Shown: piece by piece, positions 14,978-25,189 of the stretch
How the letters are laid out: the number at the start of each line of letters is the position of its first letter
Numbering within the stretch: position 1 is the first letter of the stretch
Source of the DNA: Salinibacter sp. 10B
Lineage (GTDB): Bacteria; Bacteroidota; Rhodothermia; Rhodothermales; Salinibacteraceae
NCBI RefSeq assembly: GCF_002954405.1
Contig: NZ_MQWC01000004.1
Coordinates: 532,065 to 596,064, forward strand
Reading direction: 5' to 3'
DNA: 64,000 bases
Notes under the pieces: generated by a model
Databases searched by the model: none
What the model was told of the DNA's origin: nothing
Seen by the model: the letters and a program-made list of their open reading frames with translations, nothing else
Program-made: the position numbers and the translations under genes

Positions 14978-15427
14978 TTATCCGGACTCCGGAATGACCT
15001 GGATGTCGAGAGATGCAGTCACATCGTTCCGAAGACTGATCGTCGCGGTATACGCCCCCACGTAGCGGATGTCCTCGTCGAGTTCGATATCGCGGCGGTC
15101 GATATTGAAGCCTCGGTTCGAGAGCTCGACAGCAATCTGCTGGGTCGTCACGGTGCCAAAGATGCGGTTGTCCTCCCCCACCTTGGCCGAAAAGACGACC
15201 TGCATGTCTTCGAGTTCTTTTTTCACCTTCTCGGCCTCCTCCTTCTTGGCCGCCTGCTTCCGGGCCTGTTGCCGCTCCTCATCGCGGAGCTGGCGGATGG
15301 CCCCGTCGGTGGCCACGCGGGCCAGTCCCTGTGGGATAAGATAGTTGCGACCGTAGCCGTCGGCCACCTCGTGGACCTCCCCGGTTTCGCCCAGGTGCTC
15401 CACGTCGTCGAGTAGAATAACCTGCAT
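14978..15427 (-). CDS. rplI: 50S ribosomal protein bL9
   Basis: Large-subunit ribosomal protein of 149 residues, the normal length. The N-terminal RNA-binding domain begins MQVILLDDVEHLGETGEVHEV and contains the conserved GYGRNYLIPQGLA. A long connecting helix follows (residues about 45-75, rich in Glu, Lys and Gln), then the C-terminal domain with DNRIFGTVTTQQI. It is the last gene of the rpsF-rpsR-rplI operon, 52 bases after rpsR. Confidence 0.97.
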   Translation of the reverse strand: MQVILLDDVEHLGETGEVHEVADGYGRNYLIPQGLARVATDGAIRQLRDEERQQARKQAAKKEEAEKVKKELEDMQVVFSAKVGEDNRIFGTVTTQQIAVELSNRGFNIDRRDIELDEDIRYVGAYTATISLRNDVTASLDIQVIPESG

Positions 15428-15479
15428 GGTATCGTCCTGTCACTCAATCGTGTGCGAAAGAATCGTCGTCGCCCGTGGA

Positions 15480-15689
15480 TTACCGGATCGACTCCGATAC
15501 GTAGGGAAGCAGCGCGAGGTGCCGAGCCCGCTTAATCGCCGTCGTAATCTGGCGCTGAACGCGAGCCGGAACCGAATTCACGCGGCGGGGCAGGATTTTG
15601 CCCTGGTTGTTGATAAACTGCTCCAAAAACTCGGTGTCTTTGTAGTCCACGTACTCAATGTGTTCGTAGTCAATGTCTTCGTTGGCCAT
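15480..15689 (-). CDS. rpsR: 30S ribosomal protein bS18
   Basis: Small-subunit protein of 69 residues that pairs with bS6 on 16S rRNA. The core [25 protein letters not shown], read here from residue 14, and [16 protein letters not shown] at the end are characteristic. No zinc-binding Cys residues are present. It lies between rpsF (58 bases upstream) and rplI. Confidence 0.96.
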   Translation of the reverse strand: MANEDIDYEHIEYVDYKDTEFLEQFINNQGKILPRRVNSVPARVQRQITTAIKRARHLALLPYVSESIR

Positions 15690-15747
15690 GGGTCGTTAAC
15701 AGATTGGGTTCGACAATCAGTGTAGAAAGCGGGTGGCGGCCGCGGCG

Positions 15748-16128
15748 CTACTCTTCGCCGTTTTCCTCGTCGGCCTCCTCTTCTTCGCGGGCCTCCCGTT
15801 TCTTGCGCTTCTCGTAGTGCCGCTTCATCTTCGCGTCCATCCGAAGCGTGAGGTACCGAAGCACGTCGTCGTTGATCTGCAACTCGCGCTCCAGCCGCTG
15901 GATGAGCGTGCCGGGGGCCTTGAAGTACATGTTGACGTAATACCCGCTCCGCTTGCGGTCAATCTCGTAGGAAAGGCGCTGATTGCCCCACTCGTCGACC
16001 TCAAGAACATCTCCGTCGTTGCTCTCGATGAGATGATTGACCTTGCGGACGATGTCGTCCACCTGATTCTGCTGGACGACCCCACTAATGACGTACGTGA
16101 GCTCGTACTGATACTTGTTGCTTGCCAT
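15748..16128 (-). CDS. rpsF: 30S ribosomal protein bS6
   Basis: Small-subunit protein of 126 residues. The start YQYELTYVISG, central WGNQRLSYEIDRKRSG and YYVNMYFKAPG, and LRYLTLRMD are typical for bS6. The C-terminal 20 residues are a Lys/Arg- then Glu-rich tail, longer and more acidic than in Escherichia coli, as expected in a halophile. It is the first gene of the operon with rpsR and rplI; no ssb lies between rpsF and rpsR. Confidence 0.96.
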   Translation of the reverse strand: MASNKYQYELTYVISGVVQQNQVDDIVRKVNHLIESNDGDVLEVDEWGNQRLSYEIDRKRSGYYVNMYFKAPGTLIQRLERELQINDDVLRYLTLRMDAKMKRHYEKRKKREAREEEEADEENGEE

Positions 16129-16177
16129 AGTCGAATCTCCCTTTGGAATGATCGAAACTCATGCCCCTCGTAGTACC

Positions 16178-16191
16178 CCGACAGTCGTCGG
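16178..16191 (-). promoter_or_regulatory. Hairpin in rpsF leader, possible S6:S18 control element
   Basis: About 50 bases upstream of the rpsF start the minus strand can form CCGAC/GTCGG around a four-base loop, followed by a G-rich stretch. Many bacteria control this operon with an S6:S18-binding leader that includes a CCG element near a hairpin. The hairpin is seen directly; the regulatory role is inference, and the full conserved motif was not confirmed. Confidence 0.3.
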
Positions 16192-16360
16192 CGTGCGGAG
16201 GAGCAGGGATGAGAATGCGAAATGTATGTACGACCGCGTCCGGAAGAGGTCGCACGACTGCCTTGAAAAGGGAGTGAGGATTCGCTAGGAAAGCAGACGG
16301 AACGGATGCAATCCACACGCCCACGAGCGCCTGTGCTCCCCCTTCCCTCCGTGCCAGACA

Positions 16361-17434
16361 CTACAAATTAGCGAGCTTCTCGGCGTTTTCCTCCGCCCGA
16401 AGAGCGTCGATGATCGGATCGAGGTTTCCATCCATGATGGTCTGGAGCGAATGATTCTTCTGTCCCCCCTCTAGCCGGTGGTCGGTGACGCGGTCCTGCG
16501 GAAAGTTGTACGTCCGAATCTTCGCTGATCGATCGCCGCTCCCGACCATCGACCGGCGCGCCTGTTCCCGCTCCTCACGCTGCTCCTGGAGCTTCTTCTC
16601 GTAGAGGCGCGAGCGCATGACCCGCATCGCCTTCGATCGATTCTTGTGCTGGCTCTTCTCGTCCTGGCACGACACCTCAACCCCGGACGGAATGTGCTTG
16701 ATGCGCACTGCCGAGTCGGTGGTGTTTACGGACTGCCCGCCCGGCCCCGTTGCCTTGAACGTTTCGATCTTGAGATCACTCGGATTGATGTCCACGTCCA
16801 CCTCTTCGGCTTCTGGCAGGACCGCCACCGTGGCGGCGGAGGTGTGAATGCGACCGCTCGACTCGGTTTCTGGCACACGCTGTACACGATGCACGCCGGC
16901 TTCGTACTTGAACGTGCCAAACACGTCCTCGCCCTTCACCCCGAAGATGACTTCTCGGAACCCCCCCTGCGTGCCCTGCGACACGTCCATCATCTCGTAG
17001 GTCCAACCGTGCCGCTTGGCAAACTTGGTGTAGAGCTCGAACAGGTCCCCGGCAAAAAGAGCCGCCTCGTCCCCCCCCGCACCGGCTCGAATCTCGATTA
17101 TAGCGTTCTTCTCGTCCTCCGGGTCCTTCGGAATGAGCTTCTGCTTGAGGTCCTCCTCCACCGCCGGCATTCGCTTTTCGAGCTGGTTGAGCTCTTCTTT
17201 TGCCAGCTCCTCCATCTCGCCATTCTCGGTGCGCACCATCTCCTGAAGGTCGTCGCGCTCCTGCAACAGGTTCTCGTAGCGATTAATCGCCTCCACGACC
17301 TCCTCGAGCCGACTGTGCTCCTGGCCCAATTCCTGCATTTGATCCGGATCGGTGGCCACCTCGGGGTCGGCCATCAGGCTCTCGACCTCTTCGAAGCGGC
17401 GTTTCACCTTTTCAAGTTTCTCTAACTCAATCAT
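16361..17434 (-). CDS. prfA: Peptide chain release factor 1
   Basis: Ends translation at UAA and UAG. The 357 residues have normal RF1 length. The GAGGDEAALF segment, RVPETESSGRIHTSA and the catalytic GPGGQSVN loop (GGQ contacts the peptidyl transferase centre) are all present, followed by SCQDEKSQHKNR. The stop-codon recognition tripeptide is PET, a variant of the RF1 PxT motif, which distinguishes it from the SPF of RF2. The start ATG at 17434 gives the usual helical N-terminus. It lies upstream of rpsF on the same strand, with 232 bases between. Confidence 0.96.
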   Translation of the reverse strand: MIELEKLEKVKRRFEEVESLMADPEVATDPDQMQELGQEHSRLEEVVEAINRYENLLQERDDLQEMVRTENGEMEELAKEELNQLEKRMPAVEEDLKQKLIPKDPEDEKNAIIEIRAGAGGDEAALFAGDLFELYTKFAKRHGWTYEMMDVSQGTQGGFREVIFGVKGEDVFGTFKYEAGVHRVQRVPETESSGRIHTSAATVAVLPEAEEVDVDINPSDLKIETFKATGPGGQSVNTTDSAVRIKHIPSGVEVSCQDEKSQHKNRSKAMRVMRSRLYEKKLQEQREEREQARRSMVGSGDRSAKIRTYNFPQDRVTDHRLEGGQKNHSLQTIMDGNLDPIIDALRAEENAEKLANL

Positions 17435-17683
17435 GAAGCGGGGGACATCTATCGAGGCGTATGCAGGTGATGTACGATCCCCTTGGGTTCGAGTTCGTCG
17501 TCAGAACGACCTGTGTCTCAGTTCCGCTCATTCGTCTGGTTTTTTCTTCGCTCTTTCGCCCCCTTTCATCAAGCTTAACAAGAAAGACTTGATGGTAAGA
17601 CGGCCTCCGGCTATCCTCTTTCACAAAAGTGAAGAACAGATTCATGTTGCCCTCGTCATTCTTGAATCTCTCCCATCCTCAGT

Positions 17684-18646
17684 ATGATTGCACGCGTCTC
17701 CGTTCTCACTCTCCTCCTCTCCCTGATGGGACTTATGGGGGGATGCTACTCTCCTCGTCCGTCTTCTTCCCCGGACGCTTCTCTTTCCCCGACTCGGATT
17801 CCCACCACGCCGGATTCACAGGCAACGCTCCCGCGTCCGCTCTTTTACCGGAGCTCATCGCCGATCCCGGCGCGACCGCAGCCGGACGTCCCGACCGAAG
17901 CAAAGCTGGAGACGGCTGCCCACAGGAGCGGCGGGAGAATCCATCAGCATCCCGCCGGAGCCTCGCCTCGTGCCACGGTGGAGGTAATGGGAGGCAGGGA
18001 CACAAGCAAAAGGGCACACTGGGGACTCATGATCCATTCTGTGGTCCCCGATCGCTCTTCGCTGTCCCCCAACTCGTTCGTCAACCTGTTTGGAAAGAAG
18101 ATGATGATGCAGCGGGGGGAATCTTGGCGCACCCTGCAACGGAAAAACGACTCGCTCCATGAAAAGCGATTCGTGCCTCTTTCGGCCCGGGATGTCCACC
18201 GCCTGGCCCACGTCGATACCGTGAGCGTAATCTTGAATCGGACCCACTACCAGTTGCCGTCCCGATTCCGGCGTGAGCTTCATGCATTGCACAAGGCAAC
18301 ACCTGACTCGTTGTCCCCCGATACGGCACAGGTCAACAATCAACTGACCGTCTTCTATTCTCCAGAAAACGATCCGGCCGTTCAGGGAGGCGTGAGCACG
18401 CTGGTCACCGCCATGAGCTATCCTGCAGACGCGCGGAAAGAGCTGCTTGAGGGAACGGTGCAGATTGGATTTCTCATCGAGCCGAACGGCTCCCCCTCCC
18501 ATATTCAGATCCTTCGTCCGGCCCACCCCACCCTCACGGCCGCCGCCGTGCGCGGGCTCAAGCAGCTTCGCTTCACCCCTGGAACCCACGGGGAACGCCC
18601 GGTGCCGGTCTGGCGCACGATGCCCGTTACCTACAACGTCCGCTAG
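17684..18646 (+). CDS. Lipoprotein with TonB C-terminal domain
   Basis: Protein of 320 residues. A lipoprotein signal with lipobox LMGGC at residues about 17-21 predicts anchoring in the cell envelope. A long Ser/Pro-rich linker and a middle region without recognised motifs follow. The last 80 residues (ELLEGTVQIGFLIEPNG, ILRPAHPTLTAAAVRGLKQLRFTPG) match the TonB C-terminal fold, as found in the TonB-family proteins of Bacteroidetes. It lacks the usual TonB membrane anchor, so it is probably not the energy transducer itself. It is transcribed towards glmS and the two genes end 20 bases apart. Confidence 0.72.
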   Translation: MIARVSVLTLLLSLMGLMGGCYSPRPSSSPDASLSPTRIPTTPDSQATLPRPLFYRSSSPIPARPQPDVPTEAKLETAAHRSGGRIHQHPAGASPRATVEVMGGRDTSKRAHWGLMIHSVVPDRSSLSPNSFVNLFGKKMMMQRGESWRTLQRKNDSLHEKRFVPLSARDVHRLAHVDTVSVILNRTHYQLPSRFRRELHALHKATPDSLSPDTAQVNNQLTVFYSPENDPAVQGGVSTLVTAMSYPADARKELLEGTVQIGFLIEPNGSPSHIQILRPAHPTLTAAAVRGLKQLRFTPGTHGERPVPVWRTMPVTYNVR

Positions 18647-18666
18647 TGTGAACGTTTGCCCCCCTG

Positions 18667-20505
18667 CTACTCCACCGTCACACTCTTCGCGAGGTTGCGC
18701 GGCTGGTCCACGTGGCACCCGCGCATGACGGCAATGTGATACGAGAGCAACTGGAGCGGAATCACGGTCAGGAGTGGGGACAAAAATTCCTTGGTCTGGG
18801 GAATATTGATGACGTACTCGCAGAGTGCGTCGAGGTCCCCGTTCTGTTCGTCCGTAATCGCAATCACCGAGCCGTCTCGCGCAGCCACCTCTTCGATGTT
18901 GGAGAGCACCTTGTCGTACGTGCTGTCCTTCATGGCGATGAACACCACCGGCATGAAGCGGTCAATGAGGGCGATCGGCCCGTGCTTCATCTCGGCCGCC
19001 GGGTATCCTTCGGCGTGAATATAGGAAATTTCCTTCAGCTTAAGCGCCCCTTCCAGGGCCACCGGAAAGTTGTACCCACGCCCCAGATATAGAAAGTTGG
19101 AGGCGTACCGGTAGACTTGGGCCATTGCCCGCAGTTCATCGTTATTATTCTCCAGCACGCCTCGGACCTTTTCCGGCACCTCCGAGAGCGCCTGAATATT
19201 GCTGGCCATCTCGGCGGTTGAAAGGGTTCGTCCTTTAGCCAGCTTGAGGGCAATCATGGACAGGACCGTCACCTGTGCCGTAAAGGCCTTCGTGGAGGCG
19301 ACGCCAATCTCGGGTCCGGCGTGCAGGTAGACCCCTGCATCGGTTTCTCGGGCGATGGTGGACCCGACGACATTGCAGATCCCGAAGCATTTCACCCCTT
19401 TGCTCTGTGCCTCCCGGACCGCGGCGAGTGTATCGGCTGTTTCCCCACTCTGGGAAATGACGAGCACCACGTCCCCGTCTCTAAGAATGGGATCACGGTA
19501 GCGAAACTCACTTGCGTACTCCACCTCGACCGGAACCTGAGCAAACGACTCGATCAGATACTCACCCACCAATCCCGCATGCCACGACGTACCGCACGCC
19601 GCGATAATGATCCGGTCAGCATCGTAGAGTTCATCCCACGCGTCGTGGAGTCCTCCGAGCACGATGTCATTGTCCTCAGGCAGCACCCGGCCGCGCATCG
19701 CGTCGGCCATGGCATCGGGTTGCTCCATGATCTCTTTGAGCATGAAGTGGTCGTACCCGCCCTTCTCGATCTCGCTCAGACTCCACTCCAGCTCGTGCAC
19801 TTCTTTTTCCAGAGGCTCATTCTCAATGGTGCGCACCTCATACCCGGAACGCCGCACCTCCACCATTTCTCCGTCGTTCAGATAAACAACCTGCCGCGTG
19901 TGCTCCACCAGCGGCGCCGCATCCGATCCGATGAAGTATTCCCCCTCTCCAACCCCAAGGATGAGAGGACTTCCCTTCCGGGCAGCAAGCAATAAATCGG
20001 GGTCGTCGCGGGACACCACCGCGATGCCATACGCCCCAACGACCTGGGTAAGGGCCTGTCGCACTGCTTCGGGAAGACTCAATTCCGCCTCGTGCTTCAC
20101 CTCTTCAATCAGGTGGACTAGTACCTCCGTGTCGGTCTGGCTATCGAAGGCATATCCCTTCTCCTGCAGCTGCTTCTTGATCGCGCTATGGTTCTCGATA
20201 ATCCCGTTGTGAACCAGCGCAAACGACCCATCCGAGCTGACATGGGGATGGGCGTTTACGTCATTCGGAGCCCCGTGGGTGGCCCATCGCGTGTGGCCGA
20301 TGCCGAGCGTCCCCTTCATCGGTTGCCCGTCCAACGCCCCCCGCAGGTCATCCACCTTCCCCTCCTGCTTCTCAACGCTGAGTCCGTCGTTTCCGACGAT
20401 CGCAACCCCGGCCGAATCGTAGCCCCGGTATTCAAGCCGCTTGAGTCCCGTGAGGAGCACCCCTTCGGCCTGCTCGCTACCGATATACCCGACAATTCCA
20501 CACAT
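18667..20505 (-). CDS. glmS: Glutamine-fructose-6-phosphate aminotransferase
   Basis: Makes glucosamine-6-phosphate from fructose-6-phosphate and glutamine, the first step towards UDP-GlcNAc for peptidoglycan and lipopolysaccharide. The true start is the ATG at 20505, giving MCGIVGYIG with the catalytic Cys as residue 2; a longer frame upstream would bury that Cys. The glutaminase domain shows HTRWATHG, and two SIS domains follow with CGTSWHAG, SQSGETADT and STKAFTAQV. The protein is 612 residues and ends in PRNLAKSVTVE, as expected. The 254 bases upstream, before lptB, hold no gene, and no glmS ribozyme was recognised. Confidence 0.97.
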   Translation of the reverse strand: MCGIVGYIGSEQAEGVLLTGLKRLEYRGYDSAGVAIVGNDGLSVEKQEGKVDDLRGALDGQPMKGTLGIGHTRWATHGAPNDVNAHPHVSSDGSFALVHNGIIENHSAIKKQLQEKGYAFDSQTDTEVLVHLIEEVKHEAELSLPEAVRQALTQVVGAYGIAVVSRDDPDLLLAARKGSPLILGVGEGEYFIGSDAAPLVEHTRQVVYLNDGEMVEVRRSGYEVRTIENEPLEKEVHELEWSLSEIEKGGYDHFMLKEIMEQPDAMADAMRGRVLPEDNDIVLGGLHDAWDELYDADRIIIAACGTSWHAGLVGEYLIESFAQVPVEVEYASEFRYRDPILRDGDVVLVISQSGETADTLAAVREAQSKGVKCFGICNVVGSTIARETDAGVYLHAGPEIGVASTKAFTAQVTVLSMIALKLAKGRTLSTAEMASNIQALSEVPEKVRGVLENNNDELRAMAQVYRYASNFLYLGRGYNFPVALEGALKLKEISYIHAEGYPAAEMKHGPIALIDRFMPVVFIAMKDSTYDKVLSNIEEVAARDGSVIAITDEQNGDLDALCEYVINIPQTKEFLSPLLTVIPLQLLSYHIAVMRGCHVDQPRNLAKSVTVE

Positions 20506-20759
20506 ACCTGAGAGTTGATCTGATGAAAGAGTGACCAGTGAAAGACCCCCGAACTGGGGCTCCCGAAATGAGAAAAGATCGATGCGCACTGCCGAATCTG
20601 GCTAAGCGCCCGTCGCACGTACTGCCGTCCCCCTTTCTGCAAGTGTCGTGCCCAGCTACCGACCCGTGTTCATTTTCGTAGCTGTGGACGGCCTGTTCGG
20701 TCCGGAACGGTCGTGTCTACGGAGACGGATCAGAGCTCAGGGCCCTTACCGATCCTATA

Positions 20760-21536
20760 CTAGTACCGATCCAGAGAAAACTTCTCTCCCAGGTACCGCT
20801 TCCGAACCTCGGGGTCGTCCGCCAACTCTTCGGCCGTGCCCTGCTTCAAGATTTGCCCCTCATACAGCAGGTAGGCCCGATCCGTAATGGCGAGAGTCTC
20901 GTGCACGTTGTGATCGGTAATCAATACCCCGATTCCCCGTGTTTGAAGATCCGCAACGATCTGCTGAATGTCTTCCACTGCAATGGGATCCACCCCAGCA
21001 AAGGGTTCATCCAGAAGAAAGAACCGAGGCTGTGTCGCCAGCGCCCGAGCAATTTCGGTGCGACGTCGCTCTCCCCCAGACAACGAGTAGCCTTTCGACG
21101 ACCGCACCCGGTCCAGCCCGAACTCCTCAATAAGCGACTCGACGCGGGCCTCTCGCTCTTCATCACTGATGGGTTGAAATTCGAGCACTGCGTGGAGATT
21201 GTCCTCCACAGTCAGCTCGCGAAAGACCGAGGTCTCTTGGGCCAGGTATCCAATACCCCGGCGTGCCCGCTTGTACATCGGCAGGCGCGTAATGTCATCA
21301 TCCCCCAGGAGAATGCGCCCCTCGTTTGGACGAGTCATGCCCACAATCATGTGAAAGGTGGTAGTCTTGCCAGCGCCATTGGGTCCCAGCAGGCCAACGA
21401 TTTCTCCCTGCCTCACCTCCAGGCTGACGTCGTCCACCACCGCCCGCTTGTCGTAGCGCTTGGTGAGGCCGCGCGCCGACAACGTCAAGGGAGGCTCGGA
21501 ATCGTCCCGTGATTCGGTTGTTGAGTTCGACGACAT
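20760..21536 (-). CDS. lptB: Lipopolysaccharide export ABC transporter ATP-binding protein
   Basis: Cytoplasmic ATPase that powers lipopolysaccharide transport from the inner membrane. The 258 residues contain Walker [10 protein letters not shown], the Q-loop YLAQETSVF, signature LSGGERRR, Walker [13 protein letters not shown] and the switch His in [10 protein letters not shown]. The overall sequence is close to LptB rather than to other ABC ATPases. The start overlaps the stop of the OstA-like gene in a TAATG, so the two are translationally coupled. The membrane partners LptF and LptG are not in the window. Confidence 0.93.
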   Translation of the reverse strand: MSSNSTTESRDDSEPPLTLSARGLTKRYDKRAVVDDVSLEVRQGEIVGLLGPNGAGKTTTFHMIVGMTRPNEGRILLGDDDITRLPMYKRARRGIGYLAQETSVFRELTVEDNLHAVLEFQPISDEEREARVESLIEEFGLDRVRSSKGYSLSGGERRRTEIARALATQPRFFLLDEPFAGVDPIAVEDIQQIVADLQTRGIGVLITDHNVHETLAITDRAYLLYEGQILKQGTAEELADDPEVRKRYLGEKFSLDRY

Positions 21537-23725
21537 TATTCTGAATCCGGTTCGGAAGAAGTCGCGGTCGTGTCAGCGGCCTCCGGGCGACGTGCAGGTC
21601 GCTGGAGCGAATCGGGGCGGTACAAACCATCGGACGCCCCCGTCCCCCTGCCCGGCTCCACTTCCTCATCAGCTTTGGACGACGAAGCGGCCCCTTCCTG
21701 CGGTGGCCCCGGTGGTCCCGCCGCCCGGCGCCGCCGATCCAACGGGGGGCGCGACTGCGTATCAAGGCCCAATCGCTCCCGTATCCGCGGCGTGCGGAGC
21801 AGTCCTTGTTTGGTCGGTTTTCGGTCAGGTGTCCACTGAAAGCCCGAAAGCTGAAAGGGATTCGGGATGTCGTCCGGGCTACGGTAGTACGAACTCTCCA
21901 CACCTCCGATTACACTGACGCGCTTCACGCTGTTCTCCCGAAATCGGAGGACAATTCGATCACCCGATGCCTTCGCCGCCCCTTTCAGTGCACCCTGCTC
22001 TGTGGTAAGGAAGCGAATTGCCTGCGCGTTCGGCTCGGCCTGAATGCGTCGAAGCGAGTCGCGACGGAAAAACGCCGTGATGTCTTTTCCCTTAAGTTGT
22101 TGAATGCGATCGATCGTGGTGTCTTGCTGAGCCGCAAAGGCCGCCCCCCGTACGAACACGGTGTCGAGGCTTCGCTCGTGGGCCCGGACCCGAATTGAAT
22201 CTCCCCACACCTGTGCCTGCTCGAACCAGGTCACGGGCGCTTGGAAGAGACGCGTCTCCTCAAGCGGCGTGTCCTCCTCTGATCGAGGCGCAGGACGATC
22301 CCACACGCGGGCACCATGACGAGTGCGAGACGAGGAAGGCCGTCCCTGATCGGGCGCTCGCGAAGACGGGTCCTGCACTTGAGAACGCGATGCACGCCCC
22401 CCCGCATCCGGCGGGGAGACTTGTACGTCTCGGGACGCCGCAACAGTCGAATCGACCGGAGGAGACTGCATCTTAGTCTCTCCCTTCGAGACGGCCACCG
22501 GCCCCGCGAGAGCGGGCGGCTCAGTCTCAGCCACCAGCGAGTCCAAAACACTGGCGTAGGTCTGCTCCGGCGTCGGGGGCGTCGGGTCAGAATCCGGCAG
22601 GGGCGCCGGGGCCCGTGCCGAATCGGCCTCACCGGCCGCCAATACACGATCGTACACGGCGGAATCGGCCACGGCCGCGAGGTCAGACTGCCAGATGCGT
22701 ACCGAGTCGACGGCAATGAGGCGACGGTAGGTCTCAGTTCGGATGGCCTCCAGTTGATGCGCTCGTACCGCCAGCGTATCCTCAGGCGCGCCGGTCGAAT
22801 CCATTCGGACCCGAACGAGGACGGCCCGTCCTTCCACCCGACTATACTGCCGCTGCTCCTGGTTGTCTACCCAGTCCCCAAAGAGATACGTCCGGGACGT
22901 CGTGTCGGCCGAAACGACAGCGGTTGAGTCCGTCCCTTGCTGTCGCCCCTCCGTTTCGTTCGTTTCCTCACGCCGCAGAAACACCTCCCCCACAGCGATC
23001 GATCGGTCTTCGTCCCGGAAATATGTCAGCGAGTCGGACTCCAGATACGTTTCCGGATCGGTAAGACGCACATGTCCTCGAAATTCTGCCCGCTGCTCAT
23101 TGGACCAGTAGGTTCCCATTTGGGCTCGGAGCACGCGACTGCTGTCAACGAGGGTCACGCTGTCGGGAAAGACCGAGCGTTTTTCCCTGGTATAGTAGGT
23201 GGCCCGAGGTGCCCGCACCACCACTTCTCCATCGGTGAGGCGGACGTGGCCCCGCGCATGGCCCACCTTAGTTTGTTTGTTATACCGTACCGTATCGGCC
23301 CGAAGCGTATCTCCACGCTCGTAGATCACCACGTCCCCCGTAAAGAGCACCTCGTCTCGCTCCAGGTATCGCAGGGCAAAGTTGGACCGGAGGCGCGTCG
23401 TGTCGTCCTTGACAAACACGTTGTCCAAAAGCTCCTGAAGACGCTCGCCATCGCGTTGAATCGTACTGAGCGAATCGGCACTCACGTCGTACGTATCTCG
23501 TTGCTCGCCAGCCCCGACGTCTTGCGACCGGACCGAATCGGGCGGGGCAGCCGGCGGTGCGGTAACGGAGTCGTCAGGGAGACTATCAACCGCCGCGGAG
23601 TCTGCTACCTGCGCATGGACACTTTTGCCGCCGAAACTCGCCAAGCAAAGCACCGCCAGGAGCACCGCAACACTCCCCCGCCCCCTCCTCACAATCCCAA
23701 ATGTGATCGTTGGGATACTCATCAT
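21536..23725 (-). CDS. OstA/LptA-like lipopolysaccharide transport protein
   Basis: Periplasmic or outer-membrane-linked protein of 729 residues with an N-terminal signal peptide ending near VHAQ. Residues about 90-260 carry OstA-like beta repeats: [36 protein letters not shown] and [18 protein letters not shown]. Another OstA-like stretch is near residues 540-650. Between them is a long low-complexity segment rich in Pro, Ser, Arg and Asp that looks disordered. Bacteroidetes often have such long OstA proteins in place of a short LptA. It lies between lptC and lptB. Two adjacent Met codons (23725 and 23722) are possible starts. Confidence 0.8.
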   Translation of the reverse strand: MMSIPTITFGIVRRGRGSVAVLLAVLCLASFGGKSVHAQVADSAAVDSLPDDSVTAPPAAPPDSVRSQDVGAGEQRDTYDVSADSLSTIQRDGERLQELLDNVFVKDDTTRLRSNFALRYLERDEVLFTGDVVIYERGDTLRADTVRYNKQTKVGHARGHVRLTDGEVVVRAPRATYYTREKRSVFPDSVTLVDSSRVLRAQMGTYWSNEQRAEFRGHVRLTDPETYLESDSLTYFRDEDRSIAVGEVFLRREETNETEGRQQGTDSTAVVSADTTSRTYLFGDWVDNQEQRQYSRVEGRAVLVRVRMDSTGAPEDTLAVRAHQLEAIRTETYRRLIAVDSVRIWQSDLAAVADSAVYDRVLAAGEADSARAPAPLPDSDPTPPTPEQTYASVLDSLVAETEPPALAGPVAVSKGETKMQSPPVDSTVAASRDVQVSPPDAGGRASRSQVQDPSSRAPDQGRPSSSRTRHGARVWDRPAPRSEEDTPLEETRLFQAPVTWFEQAQVWGDSIRVRAHERSLDTVFVRGAAFAAQQDTTIDRIQQLKGKDITAFFRRDSLRRIQAEPNAQAIRFLTTEQGALKGAAKASGDRIVLRFRENSVKRVSVIGGVESSYYRSPDDIPNPFQLSGFQWTPDRKPTKQGLLRTPRIRERLGLDTQSRPPLDRRRRAAGPPGPPQEGAASSSKADEEVEPGRGTGASDGLYRPDSLQRPARRPEAADTTATSSEPDSE

Positions 23726-23825
23726 GCCCGCCGGATGAGGTTGGGCTCAGTTCAAGAAAAACCATCTACGAGCCCCTCCTACACCAAGGACATAGGATGG
23801 GCGTTCCGTAGTCTCGCGTCGCGAG

Positions 23826-24443
23826 TTACTTTTCCGATGGGTCTTCGTCCTCAATCTCCACTTCAGCCTGAAACCGGCCGATCTGGTACGTCTCCAAATC
23901 CTCATCGGCAACCAGTCCATTGCCCCGGACTTCTTCGGTCGGCGTAGTAATGTGTACGAAGCGACGCGTCCGGATCGTCCGATCGATCTGGTTCCACGTC
24001 AGATGCTCACTCTCCAGTCGTCGGTTGTCATCTGTGCGAACCCGGACGTTCCCATAAGCCTCAAAGCGCCCTTCCTGACTGAAAAAGACGACGCTATCAG
24101 CAATGATGGTGGCTGAGGAGTCTCCTGCCGCATCGAACACGTACGAGTGTACACGGGCAGAGTCACTGCGGCCCCGCCAGACCGAATAGGTGCTATCTGC
24201 GGTCTGATACTGTTCCATGTGCTCAGCACGGATCATGGCGCGTGGCTGCCCCCCCTTTCTCAACATAAATCGGGCATCTCGGGTGATCTGCGACGGAGTT
24301 CCAGCCTGTGCCGAATCGGGAGACAACGGCGGCGTCTCTGTGCGCGCCCGAAACTCACACCCACTCACCGCACCAGCTCCCGCAACCCCCCCGAGAAGGA
24401 GCGCACACGTGCCGAGCAAAGAAGCCCATCCCCTGGTTTCCAT
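23826..24443 (-). CDS. lptC: LptC-family lipopolysaccharide export lipoprotein
   Basis: Protein of 205 residues expected to pass lipopolysaccharide from the inner-membrane transporter to the periplasmic bridge. The signal sequence ends with a lipobox-like VSGC at about residues 26-29, so it is probably a lipoprotein rather than membrane-anchored. The beta-rich body (ARFMLRKGGQPRAMIRAEH, VFFSQEGRFEAYGNVRVRT, LTWNQIDRTI) matches the LptC fold. It is the first gene of lptC-ostA-lptB, with a 100-base gap before ostA, and faces a long control region. Confidence 0.83.
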   Translation of the reverse strand: METRGWASLLGTCALLLGGVAGAGAVSGCEFRARTETPPLSPDSAQAGTPSQITRDARFMLRKGGQPRAMIRAEHMEQYQTADSTYSVWRGRSDSARVHSYVFDAAGDSSATIIADSVVFFSQEGRFEAYGNVRVRTDDNRRLESEHLTWNQIDRTIRTRRFVHITTPTEEVRGNGLVADEDLETYQIGRFQAEVEIEDEDPSEK

Positions 24444-25189
24444 CGTGTTGTCTATTGCTTATACTCAGAACCGAACATGGGTGGTGCTATTGAATCAGCA
24501 TGGGATACACTTCCGAGTGTGGGAAATTTCACCGACGTCGCTCTAGACTCTGGTGAGCCAGGTTGAGATCAGAGCTGGAATCCCAATCGGAGAGTCGTTT
24601 TCGCCCTCTGCACATTCCCTCCGGGATGTAGAATCGACAGTACAATTGTATCTTCTCCCTCGAGTATTCTCCAGGGAACGACCGTCTGAGGGTCTTCTTT
24701 TTCAACCTAAACATTCAGGTATTTCTTCCCGTGCCTTTATTCGCAAAAGTCCCCCAGCCGGGTAGGGCTCTCGGACTCTAGGGAAAAGGAGACAAAGGAC
24801 ATGGTCGCCTTTTCTACCCCGATGCGGGAGGAGGGCCTCTCCACTCGATGAGCCCTTCTTCTCGATGGAATGCGATGATTCTGCCAGCGTTGAACCTCCT
24901 CAATCGTTTTCTGATTCGTCCAAATTGACTTGAGGAACGAGCCTAGATGCTCTTTCCCCCCAGGAGGAACCTCCTTCCCCGGTTTGGACAGTTCTCCCGT
25001 GCTGACTCAATGGCACTAGCCTTCGTAGATACTCCCCTCCCCGTTTTACACGCGAACGCTTCTGCCACGGGACTTCAGCAGTCCCGTTGATTCAACTCAC
25101 GTAGCGGTACTTCTGCCCTGCCTTCCGAGCCGTCCTGTACGGCCGGACCGTTCTCTGCCCCTTTCTTTCAGAATAGTACGCTCGTCGCT
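24444..25189. other. Long divergent intergenic region with a hairpin
   Basis: A 746-base gap between divergent lptC and the STAS gene. It must hold promoters for both sides but I could not pick clear -35/-10 pairs. An exact hairpin, ACGGGACT/AGTCCCGT with a five-base loop, lies at 25067-25087, about 100 bases before the STAS gene; no T-run follows. A smaller AGGAGG/CCTCCT inverted repeat is near 24962. No protein-like frame or tRNA was found. Confidence 0.5.

Noticed and set aside
16361-17434. PET in place of PAT in release factor 1
   Set aside because: The middle position of the RF1 PxT motif is known to vary, so this is not unusual.
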